64,000 bases of DNA, taken from assembly GCF_004959925.1 (NCBI RefSeq), contig NZ_SPUW01000002.1:930001-994000 (forward strand), written 5' to 3'. The stretch is from Pseudooceanicola onchidii. Lineage in GTDB: Bacteria > Pseudomonadota > Alphaproteobacteria > Rhodobacterales > Rhodobacteraceae. The notes under the pieces were generated by a model, which searched no databases, was not told the origin of the DNA, and saw nothing but the letters and a program-made list of their open reading frames with translations. Both the position numbers and the translations under genes were made by a program. Below, one piece after another: positions 39,301 through 46,233 of this stretch (positions are counted from its first letter, which is position 1; each line of letters starts with the position of its first letter).

Positions 39301-40814
39301 CCGACGGCAGCTACAAGTACGTTGGTCGCCTGGTCATCGACTTCGACAGCGACGGCAACATCATCCCCGACAGCTATGATGCTGCCGTGTCCGGTGCCTA
39401 TGCCACCGACGCGCAGGGCGTGGCGGATCTGGGTGCCGAAGGGCTGGTCGACACCGAGGTGAAGGCGATCGTCGACGCGATCGAAAACCAGATCGTCGCG
39501 ACCGAAGGCAATGTCTTCGGGTACTCGGATGTCTTCCTGAACGGAAACCGGGCGGGCGACTTCTCGGACGGGGATCCGGACGGGGTGCGGACGCAGGAAA
39601 CCAACCTTGGCAACCTGACCGCCGACGCCAACCTGGCGGCCGCGCAGATCATCGATAACACGGTCGTCGTGTCGATCAAGAACGGCGGTGGCATCCGGGC
39701 GTCGATCGGCGAAACGGTCGTGCCTCCGGGTGGGACCGGGTTCGAACGGGTGGCCAACCAGGAAGTCCGCGACAGCGACGGCAACGTGGTCAAGGCCGAA
39801 GGTGGCATCAGCCAGAACGACATCGCCACGGCGCTGGCGTTCAACAACGGCCTCGCCATCCTGACCCTGACCAAGCAGGAACTGGTCGACATCCTTGAAC
39901 ATGGTGTCAGCGCGCTTCCAGGTGTGTCGGGCCGCTTCCCGCAGATCTCGGGTCTGCAGTTCTCCTTCGATCCCGACCTGCCGTCGGGGGCGCGGGTGGT
40001 CAATGCAGCGATCACGGATGCCGATGGCAACGACATCGCCGTGCTTGTCCGCGACGGAGAGGTCTTTGGCGATGCGCTTCAGGAATTCCGGGTTGTGACG
40101 CTCGACTTCCTGTCGCAGCCGCGGTTCGACGATGCGGGCAACTTCATCGGTGCGGGCGATGGCTATCCCTTCCCGAACACCAACACCGACCCGACGGTCG
40201 GCGAGGTGGCGGACCAGGCGACGCTGGACCGGATCAACAAGGTGGTTCTGACCGAAGACGGTGTGCGGACCGGCGATGCGACCTTTGCCGACAACGGCAC
40301 GGAACAGGATGCGCTGGCCGAATACCTGGACGACTTCTTCGGGCAGGACACCATGGCCTTCAACCAGGAGGACACCGGGCCCGAGGGCGACGAGCGGATC
40401 CAGAACCTCAACTACCGCGAGGACACGGTCATCGACACCCCCGAGGCCACGATCATCGTGGGCGAGGGCGACCGGGACCGTCTGGTCGGCACGGAAGGGG
40501 CGGACATCATCGTCTCCGGCGAAGGCCGGTACGAGACGATGACAGGTCTGGGTGGCGCGGATGTCTTCGTCTTCGGCGCCGAGGCGCTGAACGGGATGCG
40601 CGAACGCGACACCATCACCGACTTCGAGGTTGGCGTGGATGCCATCGGGCTGATGTCCGGCGTCACCGTCGCCGAGATCCGCGAAGCCGGGCCGAACGTC
40701 ATCATCTACCTGGAAGATCCTTCGGGCTTCGACGACGCGATCCATATCCGCGGCGAAGGTCTGACGGCCTCCAACATCACCATCATCGAGGACTACTGGA
40801 TGGCGGGCGCGTAA
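33387..40814 (+). CDS. Giant secreted nuclease / beta-propeller / 5'-nucleotidase protein
   Basis: A 2475-residue acidic protein without a signal peptide; GGGAG precedes the start. In order: lamin-tail-like domain (about 10-175); second one (about 183-365); OB-fold-like segment (about 375-480); ExeM/NucH nuclease (about 655-990) with FNVLNYF, LIEIEN, VVNHLKSKG, ILGDLNAYAKEDP and SSDHDP; choice-of-anchor-I type predicted propeller (about 995-1465); third lamin-tail-like domain (about 1485-1660); metallophosphatase (about 1668-2000) with SSGDAVIPG and LGNHEFDKG; 5'-nucleotidase C-terminal domain (about 2040-2345) with IKNGGGIRASI; and an RTX-type tail (about 2350-2475) suited to type I secretion. 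It could cut extracellular DNA and release phosphate. Two usual metal-site positions differ (HVTDQEP, AGGSNTRL). A VPLPA-CTERM gene follows. Confidence 0.9.
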   Translation: MTSAAISKSDLVITGVIDGPLSGGVPKAIEIYVAADVADLSIYGLGSANNGQGTDGEEFTFPAVAAAAGTYIYVASETDGFTAYFGFAPTYVSGMASINGDDAIELFMNDVVVDLFGQIDVDGTGQAWDHVDGWAARKPGTGPSALFDAADWVFSGPDALDGETTNATAATAFPTAQYGVEQPILINEVVGSTTSTDVEFIELRGAPSASLDGLSLIVVESDAGAANGTIDFQYDFGAGDVLGENGFLLLGNASVATTYGVTPNIVIPENSIENSSYTLLLVETASIIGGSIAGTEVVIDSVGVSDGGEGDSFALDAPVVGPDGSYLPAGVYRVSTGPDTDTPEDWGISDYNNDPAVNTPTAGTFTSGTTYADHFIHDVQGSTNLADGTLVGTSGAADESPLLGAAVRVQAVVTQVMPGLGGFYIQEEDADADDDAFSSEGVFVASNASVSVGDVVTVEGIVGEIEGETRITADAVSVDGTGSLPTATAIEFPTATVLVDTDGDYVANLEAYEGMLVNVPEDMSITEMFQLDRFGTLRLSSEGQLEQFTQSNLPSVEGYQQHLKDVAARSLVLDDGSNVQNPDPITVPRLGTDETLDQGDVVRMGDVYSGLTGVLSYSKDEQSSSEESEYRIHQPTGGTLSQVNTRDAAPADVGGTLKVTAFNVLNYFTSIDGLDGNTGPAQNQDPRGADNLSYAGMTEFERQEAKIVAAINAVAADVVGLIEIENDPLGSVSLMALTNALNAAGGTYAYVDAGPIEGAMGGALEGDAIKVGFLYDYTTVTLNGDFAILDETVDARFQTEGVQRPALAQSFTEIASGESFTAVVNHLKSKGSVLPGEDAIGDGQGNNNQTRTDAAEALVDWLETDPTGAGDDGYIILGDLNAYAKEDPIRAIEAGADGIAGTADDYTNLVGKYAPGAYSYVFDGQTGSLDHALASSGLAGKVTGATVWNINADEPDAIDYNLDFGRPGDIYSDDAYRSSDHDPIVVGLDLAGLNVTQLAQFDSLVGSAGSEVVAFEDGRFYVTNGEANRIDVFTLAEGKVDEIDLAGLGGITSVAVKNGLVAVVLGNGEGAGKLALIPADDLTNMTALDIGIGPDMVTFSGDGAQVYVAIEGEPGEVIDPKGGVAIVTLADVLANSTVSMVGFDAFDAQVDALREAGVRIFPGKLPSTDFEAEYIAIDPQTGELIVTLQEANAVAIIDPVTETVTEIRPLGTVDHSIEGNGLDASDKDGGINIQTWNVQGLRMPDAIATFVVDGKTYYATANEGDARDADARVEDLTLDPTAFPDAAELQQEQNLGRLEVSSIDGDIDGDGDYDELYSYGTRSFTIFDDAGNVVFDSGDFFEQYIAANFPERFNSHDATQDNPVGDDGRSDAKGPEPEAIAIAEVEGRMVAIVGMERDSGLFLFEVSNPAHPRFLSYVNGVANADYRPEVITVIPPEQSATGRTEIAVSYEESGTTSVFELTFEEPSDPGDFGEGGTNPDPLDPADYGFDLQITEIWPGNEPGGNLTSDWIEITNFGDVAWVAGIDPDLYYDDESASAVDADMIFGITSIAPGESVVVVIDDEGGIAGFEAVWGNHIGDDVQIGWSDGAGLGQGGDAATILFGDAEVRAVLDFEAYPDAELTGGQSYDPVLGMFSYAGVFGAYATDTLNDEGQAAVGTPGALPVDEPVVYTLEILHVTDQEPLNLLGTFTDIINTSAVLNALEAQDIGNDGVADNTLRLSSGDAVIPGLFYDASAAVFGSAGIADIQLQNEMGFEAIALGNHEFDKGTADLAALIDGSAPGDFSALSGTALDGQDFTGTNMPYLSSNLDFSTDANMAPLEVAGGQAPQGNVVTSSTVIEKGGELLGIVGATTPTLGSISSPGGIGISPAPFDTDPTPEQLDALAAQIQAEVDALLAANPSMNKVILLAHMQQISIEQELAARLVDVDVIVAGGSNTRLFDEDDRVRDGDTDQGTYPIIVDNAGGTHTAIVNTDGSYKYVGRLVIDFDSDGNIIPDSYDAAVSGAYATDAQGVADLGAEGLVDTEVKAIVDAIENQIVATEGNVFGYSDVFLNGNRAGDFSDGDPDGVRTQETNLGNLTADANLAAAQIIDNTVVVSIKNGGGIRASIGETVVPPGGTGFERVANQEVRDSDGNVVKAEGGISQNDIATALAFNNGLAILTLTKQELVDILEHGVSALPGVSGRFPQISGLQFSFDPDLPSGARVVNAAITDADGNDIAVLVRDGEVFGDALQEFRVVTLDFLSQPRFDDAGNFIGAGDGYPFPNTNTDPTVGEVADQATLDRINKVVLTEDGVRTGDATFADNGTEQDALAEYLDDFFGQDTMAFNQEDTGPEGDERIQNLNYREDTVIDTPEATIIVGEGDRDRLVGTEGADIIVSGEGRYETMTGLGGADVFVFGAEALNGMRERDTITDFEVGVDAIGLMSGVTVAEIREAGPNVIIYLEDPSGFDDAIHIRGEGLTASNITIIEDYWMAGA

Positions 40815-40847
40815 GCGCCCGGCCTCCGGTCCCTGAAAGGAAGCGAC

Positions 40848-41447
40848 ATGAAACACCTTATGAAAACAGCTCTTTACTCGGCTGCCGTTCTGGCTACCTC
40901 AGCCTGGGCCGCCGTCGCGGCACCGCTGAACCTGCCGACCCAGCCCGAACCGACCATCGACTTTTTCGTCGATGCGACGGCCTCCGTCTTTGGCGGATAC
41001 GCGGACCTGTGGTTCGACACCGTGGCGCTCGGCTCCGTCGTTGGGGCCGGCCCGGTGCTTGAGGTCGGTGTCGATGTCCAGCTGGGCTTCGACGTCAGCG
41101 ATCCCTACGGTACGCTGACCGGCGCGCTTTTCACCACGGACGGTGCCGACGGTTTCCTTGATGGCGACCTGGTGAATGTCGGCTTCGACACGTATGTCGT
41201 CGAACTGGTCTTCGGCAACCTGACCGGCTCTGCCGCATCGCTCTTCGGTGATTTCGCGCTGGTTGAACTGTTCTTCGAGGATCCCTATCTGAACGATCCG
41301 CTGGCGATGCTGGAAGATGGTGAAACCTACGCAGTCTATGGCGTGGTTTCGTCCGTCGCGCCGGTGCCGCTGCCTGCGGGTCTGCCGCTGATGGCGGGTG
41401 GTTTTGCCCTGCTGATCGGCCTGCGCGCACGACGCAAAACGTCCTGA
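40848..41447 (+). CDS. VPLPA-CTERM sorting domain protein
   Basis: A 199-residue exported protein starting MKHLMKTALYSAAVLATSAW with a signal ending near AAVAA; AAAGGAAG lies upstream. The mature part is rich in Asp, Phe, Gly and Leu and looks all-beta. The C-terminus carries VPLPAGLPLMAGGFALLIGL followed by RARRKTS, a classical VPLPA-CTERM sorting tail. It starts 33 bases after the giant nuclease/nucleotidase gene and is clearly in the same operon. It shares the layout, but no obvious overall sequence identity, with the protein beside the other nuclease. It may anchor or present the nuclease at the cell surface; that is inference. Confidence 0.85.
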   Translation: MKHLMKTALYSAAVLATSAWAAVAAPLNLPTQPEPTIDFFVDATASVFGGYADLWFDTVALGSVVGAGPVLEVGVDVQLGFDVSDPYGTLTGALFTTDGADGFLDGDLVNVGFDTYVVELVFGNLTGSAASLFGDFALVELFFEDPYLNDPLAMLEDGETYAVYGVVSSVAPVPLPAGLPLMAGGFALLIGLRARRKTS

Positions 41448-41453
41448 AATCCC

Positions 41454-41479
41454 GGGGGCGACGGCTGGCTGTCGCCCCC
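41454..41479 (+). terminator. Terminator-like hairpin after the VPLPA-CTERM gene
   Basis: GGGGGCGAC, an eight-base loop, GTCGCCCCC, starting six bases after the stop codon. The T-tract is poor, so it may act as a mRNA-end stabiliser or need Rho. Confidence 0.5.
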
Positions 41480-41594
41480 CCGTTCCCGTGCGGACGACGG
41501 TACACGTCCTTCGCAAGTCCGCCTTGTCGCCTGGCGCCCTCGCGGCTGCACCAGCAAGGTGTTAAGGCGGCGCAGACCTTACGGACAGGATCCG

Positions 41595-43298
41595 ATGCTG
41601 CGCCAGTTCTTCGACTATTATCGCCCCTGGAAAGCCCTTTTCTGGCTGGATTTCGGCTGTGCCGTCCTGTCGGGCCTGCTGGAGCTTGCCTTCCCGCTGG
41701 CCGTGCAGGCCTTCATCGACCGGCTGCTGCCTGCAGGGGATCTGCCGATCACCATCCTCGCGGCCGTGGGGCTGCTGGTGATCTACCTGGTGAATGCCGG
41801 GCTGATGGCGGTGGTGATCTACTGGGGCCACATGCTGGGCATCAACATCGAGACCGAGATGCGCCGCCGCGCCTTCGATCACCTGCAACGCCTGTCGTTC
41901 AGCTATTTCGACCGCGTCCGCACCGGCAAGCTGGTGGCGCGGGTGACCCGAGACCTTGAAGAGATCGGAGAGGTCGCGCACCACGGGCCCGAAGATCTGT
42001 TCATCGCGGTGATGACCTTTGTGGGGGCCTTTCTGCTGATGCTGACGATCGATGTCGAACTGGCGTTGATCACCGCCGCGATCGTGCCCGCCTGCGTGGC
42101 CATCGTCGTCGTTTTCGGCGGCCGCATGACCCGCACCTGGCGCGAGATCTATGCGCGGGTCGCATCGTTCAACGTCCGGCTCGAGGAAAACGTCGGCGGG
42201 ATGCGGGTGGTCCAGGCCTTTGCCAACGAGGATCACGAGAAGGCGTTGTTTGCAAAGGACAACGCCGCCTATCGCACGACCAAGTTGCAGGCCTACAAGG
42301 TCATGGCGGCGTCCTCGTCTCTCAACTACATGGGCATGCGCCTGATCCAGGTGATCGTGATGGTCGCGGGCGCGATCTTTGTGCTGAACGGGTCGCTGAC
42401 CACCGGGGGGTTCGTGGCCTTCCTGCTGCTGGTCGGGGTGTTCTTCCGCCCGCTCGACAAGATCGCGGCGGTGATCGAGGTCTATCCCCGCGGCATCGCG
42501 GGCTTTCGCCGATATCTGGATCTGATGCAGACCGAACCCGACGTGTCGGATCGCGCCGATGCCCGGCCTGCGGCCGCCTTCCGGGGCGAGGTGACCTTCG
42601 ACGGCGTGAATTTCGACTATGGCGACGACCGGCCCGTGGTGCGCGACATCTCTCTCACCGTGCGGGCCGGGGAAACCATGGCCTTTGTCGGGCCCTCGGG
42701 TGCAGGCAAGACGACGCTTCTGTCTCTGGTGCCCCGGTTCTACGAACCCGCGCAGGGCCGCATCCTGATCGACGGCATGGACATCCGGGACATGACGCTG
42801 AAATCGCTGCGCCGTCAGATCGGCATCGTCAGCCAGGATGTCTTCCTGTTTGGCGGGACGCTGCGTGAGAACATCGCCTACGGACGGCTTGATGCGACCG
42901 AGGAGGACATCCTGCAGGCCGCCGCCCGTGCCCAGCTGAGCGAGATGATCGAGGGCCTGCCCGAAGGGCTCGACACCATCGTCGGCGAACGCGGCGTGAT
43001 GCTGTCGGGCGGGCAGAAACAGCGGGTGGCCATCGCGCGCGCGTTTCTAAAAAACCCGCCGGTGCTGATCCTGGACGAGGCGACCTCGGCCCTGGATACC
43101 GAAACCGAACGTTTGATCCAGTCGGCGCTGACCGACCTGTCCCGCGACCGCACGACGCTGGTCATCGCGCACCGGCTTGGCACGATCCGCGACGCCGACC
43201 GCATCGCGGTCATGGATCAGGGCAGCATCGTGGAGATGGGGACGGACGCCGAATTGCGCGCCGCTGCCGGGCGTTACGCCAGCCTGAGCGACGCGTGA
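41595..43298 (+). CDS. ABC transporter, fused permease/ATPase (exporter type)
   Basis: A 567-residue inner-membrane half-transporter that should work as a homodimer. Six membrane helices fill residues about 15-310, with the intracellular coupling segment RLSFSYFDRVRTGKLVARVT. The ATPase has Walker A GPSGAGKTT (about 366-374), Q-loop IVSQDVFLFGG, signature LSGGQKQR (about 470) and Walker B VLILDEAT (about 489). Layout and length fit the MsbA/Sav1866 class of drug or lipid exporters. It lacks the extra N-terminal domain common in type I secretion ABC proteins, and no membrane-fusion protein is next to it, so it is not an obvious exporter for the giant proteins. AGGA precedes the chosen ATG. Confidence 0.93.
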   Translation: MLRQFFDYYRPWKALFWLDFGCAVLSGLLELAFPLAVQAFIDRLLPAGDLPITILAAVGLLVIYLVNAGLMAVVIYWGHMLGINIETEMRRRAFDHLQRLSFSYFDRVRTGKLVARVTRDLEEIGEVAHHGPEDLFIAVMTFVGAFLLMLTIDVELALITAAIVPACVAIVVVFGGRMTRTWREIYARVASFNVRLEENVGGMRVVQAFANEDHEKALFAKDNAAYRTTKLQAYKVMAASSSLNYMGMRLIQVIVMVAGAIFVLNGSLTTGGFVAFLLLVGVFFRPLDKIAAVIEVYPRGIAGFRRYLDLMQTEPDVSDRADARPAAAFRGEVTFDGVNFDYGDDRPVVRDISLTVRAGETMAFVGPSGAGKTTLLSLVPRFYEPAQGRILIDGMDIRDMTLKSLRRQIGIVSQDVFLFGGTLRENIAYGRLDATEEDILQAAARAQLSEMIEGLPEGLDTIVGERGVMLSGGQKQRVAIARAFLKNPPVLILDEATSALDTETERLIQSALTDLSRDRTTLVIAHRLGTIRDADRIAVMDQGSIVEMGTDAELRAAAGRYASLSDA

Positions 43299-43305
43299 TC
43301 GCGGC

Positions 43306-44349
43306 TCAGGCCGACCAGTAGTAGGCCATGTAGCTTTCGTCGATACCGACGCCCAGATCGCCGCGGAACCGGGTCTTGGCACGGCGGACAAGATCCTTTT
43401 CGGCGGCGATCCAGACGTGACGGTCCGGGCCTTCGGGCGCGTCGATGCGCGACAGGTGATCCCAGAGCGTGTCGCCCGTGCTGCGCAGGACCCAGGTCAG
43501 CGCCATGCCGTCGGGGCGGGGCAGGTCGCAGATATCCGCCGCGCTGCCGACCTCGATGAAGACCGATCCATGACGATCCGCCGGAGAGGCCGCAAGGATC
43601 CGGCGCATCGCGGGCAGGGCGGTTTCGTCCCCGGCCATCAGCATCGCGGTTCCCGTCGGGAAGGTGCCGCTGCCGGGGCCGGTGATGCCGACCTCCGTGC
43701 CGGGGGTGGCGGTCGTGGCCCAGGTGGTTACCCGCCCGCCCTCGTGTTCGAAGACGTCGAAGGTGAAGCGGCCCGTCGCGACGTCGAGGTCGACGAAGGT
43801 GTAGGGCGCGCGGTGCAGCGCATCCGCCCCCGAGGGCCAGAGCGTGCGGCCCCGGTCATCCAGCGTCAGCCAGACCGGATCGCGCCCCGCGGGCGGCAGG
43901 AGAAGCGAAAAGTGCATGCCCTTGCCCTCGGCCAGCCGCCGGGTGTCGTCGCAGGCCAATTCCACCCGGATGAAGTTCGGCGCGACACGCCAGCTGCGGC
44001 AGAACCGGGCCAGCGCGAAATTCGGCGGGCGATTGTCGCGGGCGATGTCGCCCTGCCAGGTGCCGCTGTCGGTCAGGCCCGGGGCCGCTTGGTCGAGGAT
44101 ATAGATCAGGTATTCCCGGATGTTCTGCAGGATCACGGCGTCTTGGGCCGTTATCCCGATGGTCAGGACCGGGCCCGCGCGGTGCAGATCGACCCGGGCA
44201 TCGGGGGTGCGCACGATCAGGCGGTCTTCCGTTTCCTCGGCCAGCAGATCGGCTTCGCGCACATGGGCGGCGATATGCGGGAACAGGTCGTCGGGCATGG
44301 CACCGTCAAAGCGGACTTGGGCGGTGGCCTTCGTCGTGGTCGTGGGCAT
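43306..44349 (-). CDS. Siderophore-interacting protein with N-terminal DUF2218-like domain
   Basis: A 347-residue cytoplasmic flavoprotein. Residues about 10-85 (DLFPHIAAHVREADLLAEE to ILDQAAPGL) match a small DUF2218-type domain. The rest is a siderophore-interacting protein of the ferredoxin-reductase fold, with FAD-binding APNFIRVELACDD and the C-terminal substrate end VGIDESYMAYYWSA. It should reduce the ferric siderophore with NAD(P)H after uptake. The start MPTTTTKATAQ was chosen because GGAG lies five bases upstream; an alternative ATG six codons earlier would overlap the ATPase gene by eight bases. It is the last gene of the iron operon. Confidence 0.9.
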   Translation of the reverse strand: MPTTTTKATAQVRFDGAMPDDLFPHIAAHVREADLLAEETEDRLIVRTPDARVDLHRAGPVLTIGITAQDAVILQNIREYLIYILDQAAPGLTDSGTWQGDIARDNRPPNFALARFCRSWRVAPNFIRVELACDDTRRLAEGKGMHFSLLLPPAGRDPVWLTLDDRGRTLWPSGADALHRAPYTFVDLDVATGRFTFDVFEHEGGRVTTWATTATPGTEVGITGPGSGTFPTGTAMLMAGDETALPAMRRILAASPADRHGSVFIEVGSAADICDLPRPDGMALTWVLRSTGDTLWDHLSRIDAPEGPDRHVWIAAEKDLVRRAKTRFRGDLGVGIDESYMAYYWSA

Positions 44350-44359
44350 GGGGGCTCCG

Positions 44360-45190
44360 TCAGGCATTGCGCATCTCCGGCGGGTGTTGCGGGGTGATCT
44401 TTCCGTGTCGGCCCATGGGCAGCATCATCGGCTTGCCCGAGGTCGGGTCTTCCATGATGGCGCAGCGCAGGCCGAAGACCTCGGCCACCAGGGTTTCGGT
44501 CAGAATCTCGGTCGGGCGGCCCGCCGCATGGACGCGTCCGTCGCGCAGGGCGACGAGGTGGTCGGCATAGCGCGCGGCAAGGTTCAGGTCATGCAGGACC
44601 ATCGCGATCGTGGTGCCGCGGCTTTGGTTCAGATCGACCAGCAGATCCAGCACCTCGACCTGGTGCGCAATGTCGAGAAATGTGGTCGGTTCGTCCAGCA
44701 GCAGGATGTCGGTGTCCTGCGCCAGGGCCATGGCGATCCAGACCCGCTGCCGCTGTCCGCCCGACAGGGCGTCGACGTCGCGGTCGGCCAGATCGGCGGT
44801 CTGCGTCGCCTCAAGCGCGCGGGCGACCGCAAGGTCGTCGTCATGGCTCCACCGCGACAGCAGGCCTTGGTGAGGGTGGCGGCCGTGGCTGACCAGGTCG
44901 GCGACGGTGATGCCATCCGGGGCGATCGGGGATTGGGGCAGAAGCCCCAGTTGGCGGGCCAGATCGCGGGCCGGGATCTGCCGGACGGACCGGCCATCCA
45001 GCACGACCTGCCCCGCGTCGGGACGCAGCAGCCGCGACAGGCAGCGCAGCAGCGTGGACTTGCCACAGGCGTTGGCCCCGACGATGGCGGTGATCTCTCC
45101 GGGCGGGATGGTGAGGTCAAGCTGGCTGAGGATCGCGCGTTGGCCATAGCCGGCCTCGATGCCCTCGGCCTTGAGGATGGGGGCTGTCAT
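44360..45190 (-). CDS. Ferric-siderophore ABC transporter ATP-binding protein
   Basis: A 276-residue ATPase of the FecE/FepC class. Walker A is GANACGKST, the signature is LSGGQRQRVWIAMAL and Walker B is DILLLDEPTTFLDI. AGYGQRAILSQLDLTIPPGE at the N-terminus is typical. It energises import of ferric siderophore through the two FecCD permeases upstream, with which it overlaps by four bases. The gene ends just before the siderophore-interacting protein. Confidence 0.96.
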   Translation of the reverse strand: MTAPILKAEGIEAGYGQRAILSQLDLTIPPGEITAIVGANACGKSTLLRCLSRLLRPDAGQVVLDGRSVRQIPARDLARQLGLLPQSPIAPDGITVADLVSHGRHPHQGLLSRWSHDDDLAVARALEATQTADLADRDVDALSGGQRQRVWIAMALAQDTDILLLDEPTTFLDIAHQVEVLDLLVDLNQSRGTTIAMVLHDLNLAARYADHLVALRDGRVHAAGRPTEILTETLVAEVFGLRCAIMEDPTSGKPMMLPMGRHGKITPQHPPEMRNA

Positions 45191-46233
45191 GTGGTGCCTC
45201 CTGCGCGGTTGGACCGGATGATCAGGTAGATGAGGTAGGGCGCGCCCAGGGCGCCCGTGACGATGCCCACGGGATAGCGCGCGGCCAGAAGGTGCTGGCC
45301 CGCGTAATCGCCCAGCAGCACCAGCGCCGCGCCGACCAATGCCGCCGGGATCAGCGGCGACCGGCCCGGTCCGGTCAGGCGCAGGGCGATCGGGCCCGAC
45401 AGGAAGGCGACGAAGGCAATGGGGCCTGCCACGGCGGTGGCCACTGCGATCAGCCCGACCGCCGACAGCACCACCAGCGCCTTGTCCCGCGCCAGCGCCA
45501 CGCCAAGGGCGGCGGCGGTGTCGTCACCAAGGCGCATGACCTCGAGGCTCGAACGCAGCCGCATCAGAAGGCCGCCGAACACCAGCAGCGACAGCGCCAC
45601 CGGCAGGGCCTGATCCAGCGTCGCGCCGTTGACGCTTCCGGTCAGCCAGCGCAGGGCGTCCTGCAGGGTCCAGGCGGGCGCGCGCGACAGGACGAAGGCG
45701 ATCACGCTGTCCAGCATGGCCGACAGGCCGATGCCGATCAGGATCAGCCGCGCGCCCGCCACCCCGTCCTGCCAGGCCAGAAGGTAGATCGCCAGCGCCA
45801 CCCCCAACCCTGCAAGGACCGCGAGGACTGAGACCGCAGGCCCGCTCCAGCCGAGGATGACGATGGCGAAGACCGCCGCCGCGCTGGCGCCGGAACTGAT
45901 GCCGATGATGTCCGGGCTGGCCAGCGGATTGCGCAGCAGCGTCTGGAAGATCACGCCGCCCAGGCCAAAGCTCATCCCCGCCAGCACCGACAGGACGGCA
46001 CGGGGCAGGCGCAGGTCGCGCACGGTAAAGCTGACGCCGGGGACATCCGCGCCCATGAGAACCCGCAGCACATCCATCGGCGGGGTCAGCGACTGACCCA
46101 GGCTGAGCGTGAGGGCGATGCCTGCGATCAGCACGCCCGCGATGATCGTGATGAGGCGAAGCCGGGCGCGGCCGCGGCTGCGGCGGGTGGCGGCGATCCG
46201 GGCGATCAGGGGGGCGTCGGCGGGCAGGCTCAC
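45187..46233 (-). CDS. Ferric-siderophore ABC transporter permease (FecCD family)
   Basis: A 348-residue inner-membrane protein with about ten helices. The FecCD signatures are LPRAVLSVLAGMSFGLGGVIFQ, NPLASPDIIGISSGASAAAV and GPIALRLTGPGRSPLIPAALVG. It pairs with the permease encoded upstream. Starts and stops overlap by four bases (ATGA) on both sides, indicating tight coupling. Confidence 0.95.
   Translation of the reverse strand: MSLPADAPLIARIAATRRSRGRARLRLITIIAGVLIAGIALTLSLGQSLTPPMDVLRVLMGADVPGVSFTVRDLRLPRAVLSVLAGMSFGLGGVIFQTLLRNPLASPDIIGISSGASAAAVFAIVILGWSGPAVSVLAVLAGLGVALAIYLLAWQDGVAGARLILIGIGLSAMLDSVIAFVLSRAPAWTLQDALRWLTGSVNGATLDQALPVALSLLVFGGLLMRLRSSLEVMRLGDDTAAALGVALARDKALVVLSAVGLIAVATAVAGPIAFVAFLSGPIALRLTGPGRSPLIPAALVGAALVLLGDYAGQHLLAARYPVGIVTGALGAPYLIYLIIRSNRAGGTT

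Noticed and set aside
37971-40856. 961-codon minus-strand frame opposite the giant secreted protein
   Set aside because: Shadow caused by codon bias; the plus strand carries the recognisable nucleotidase and RTX domains.
41595-43298. ABC exporter as the type I secretion ATPase for the giant nucleases
   Set aside because: It has MsbA-like layout and no adjacent membrane-fusion protein; no evidence links it to RTX-tailed substrates.
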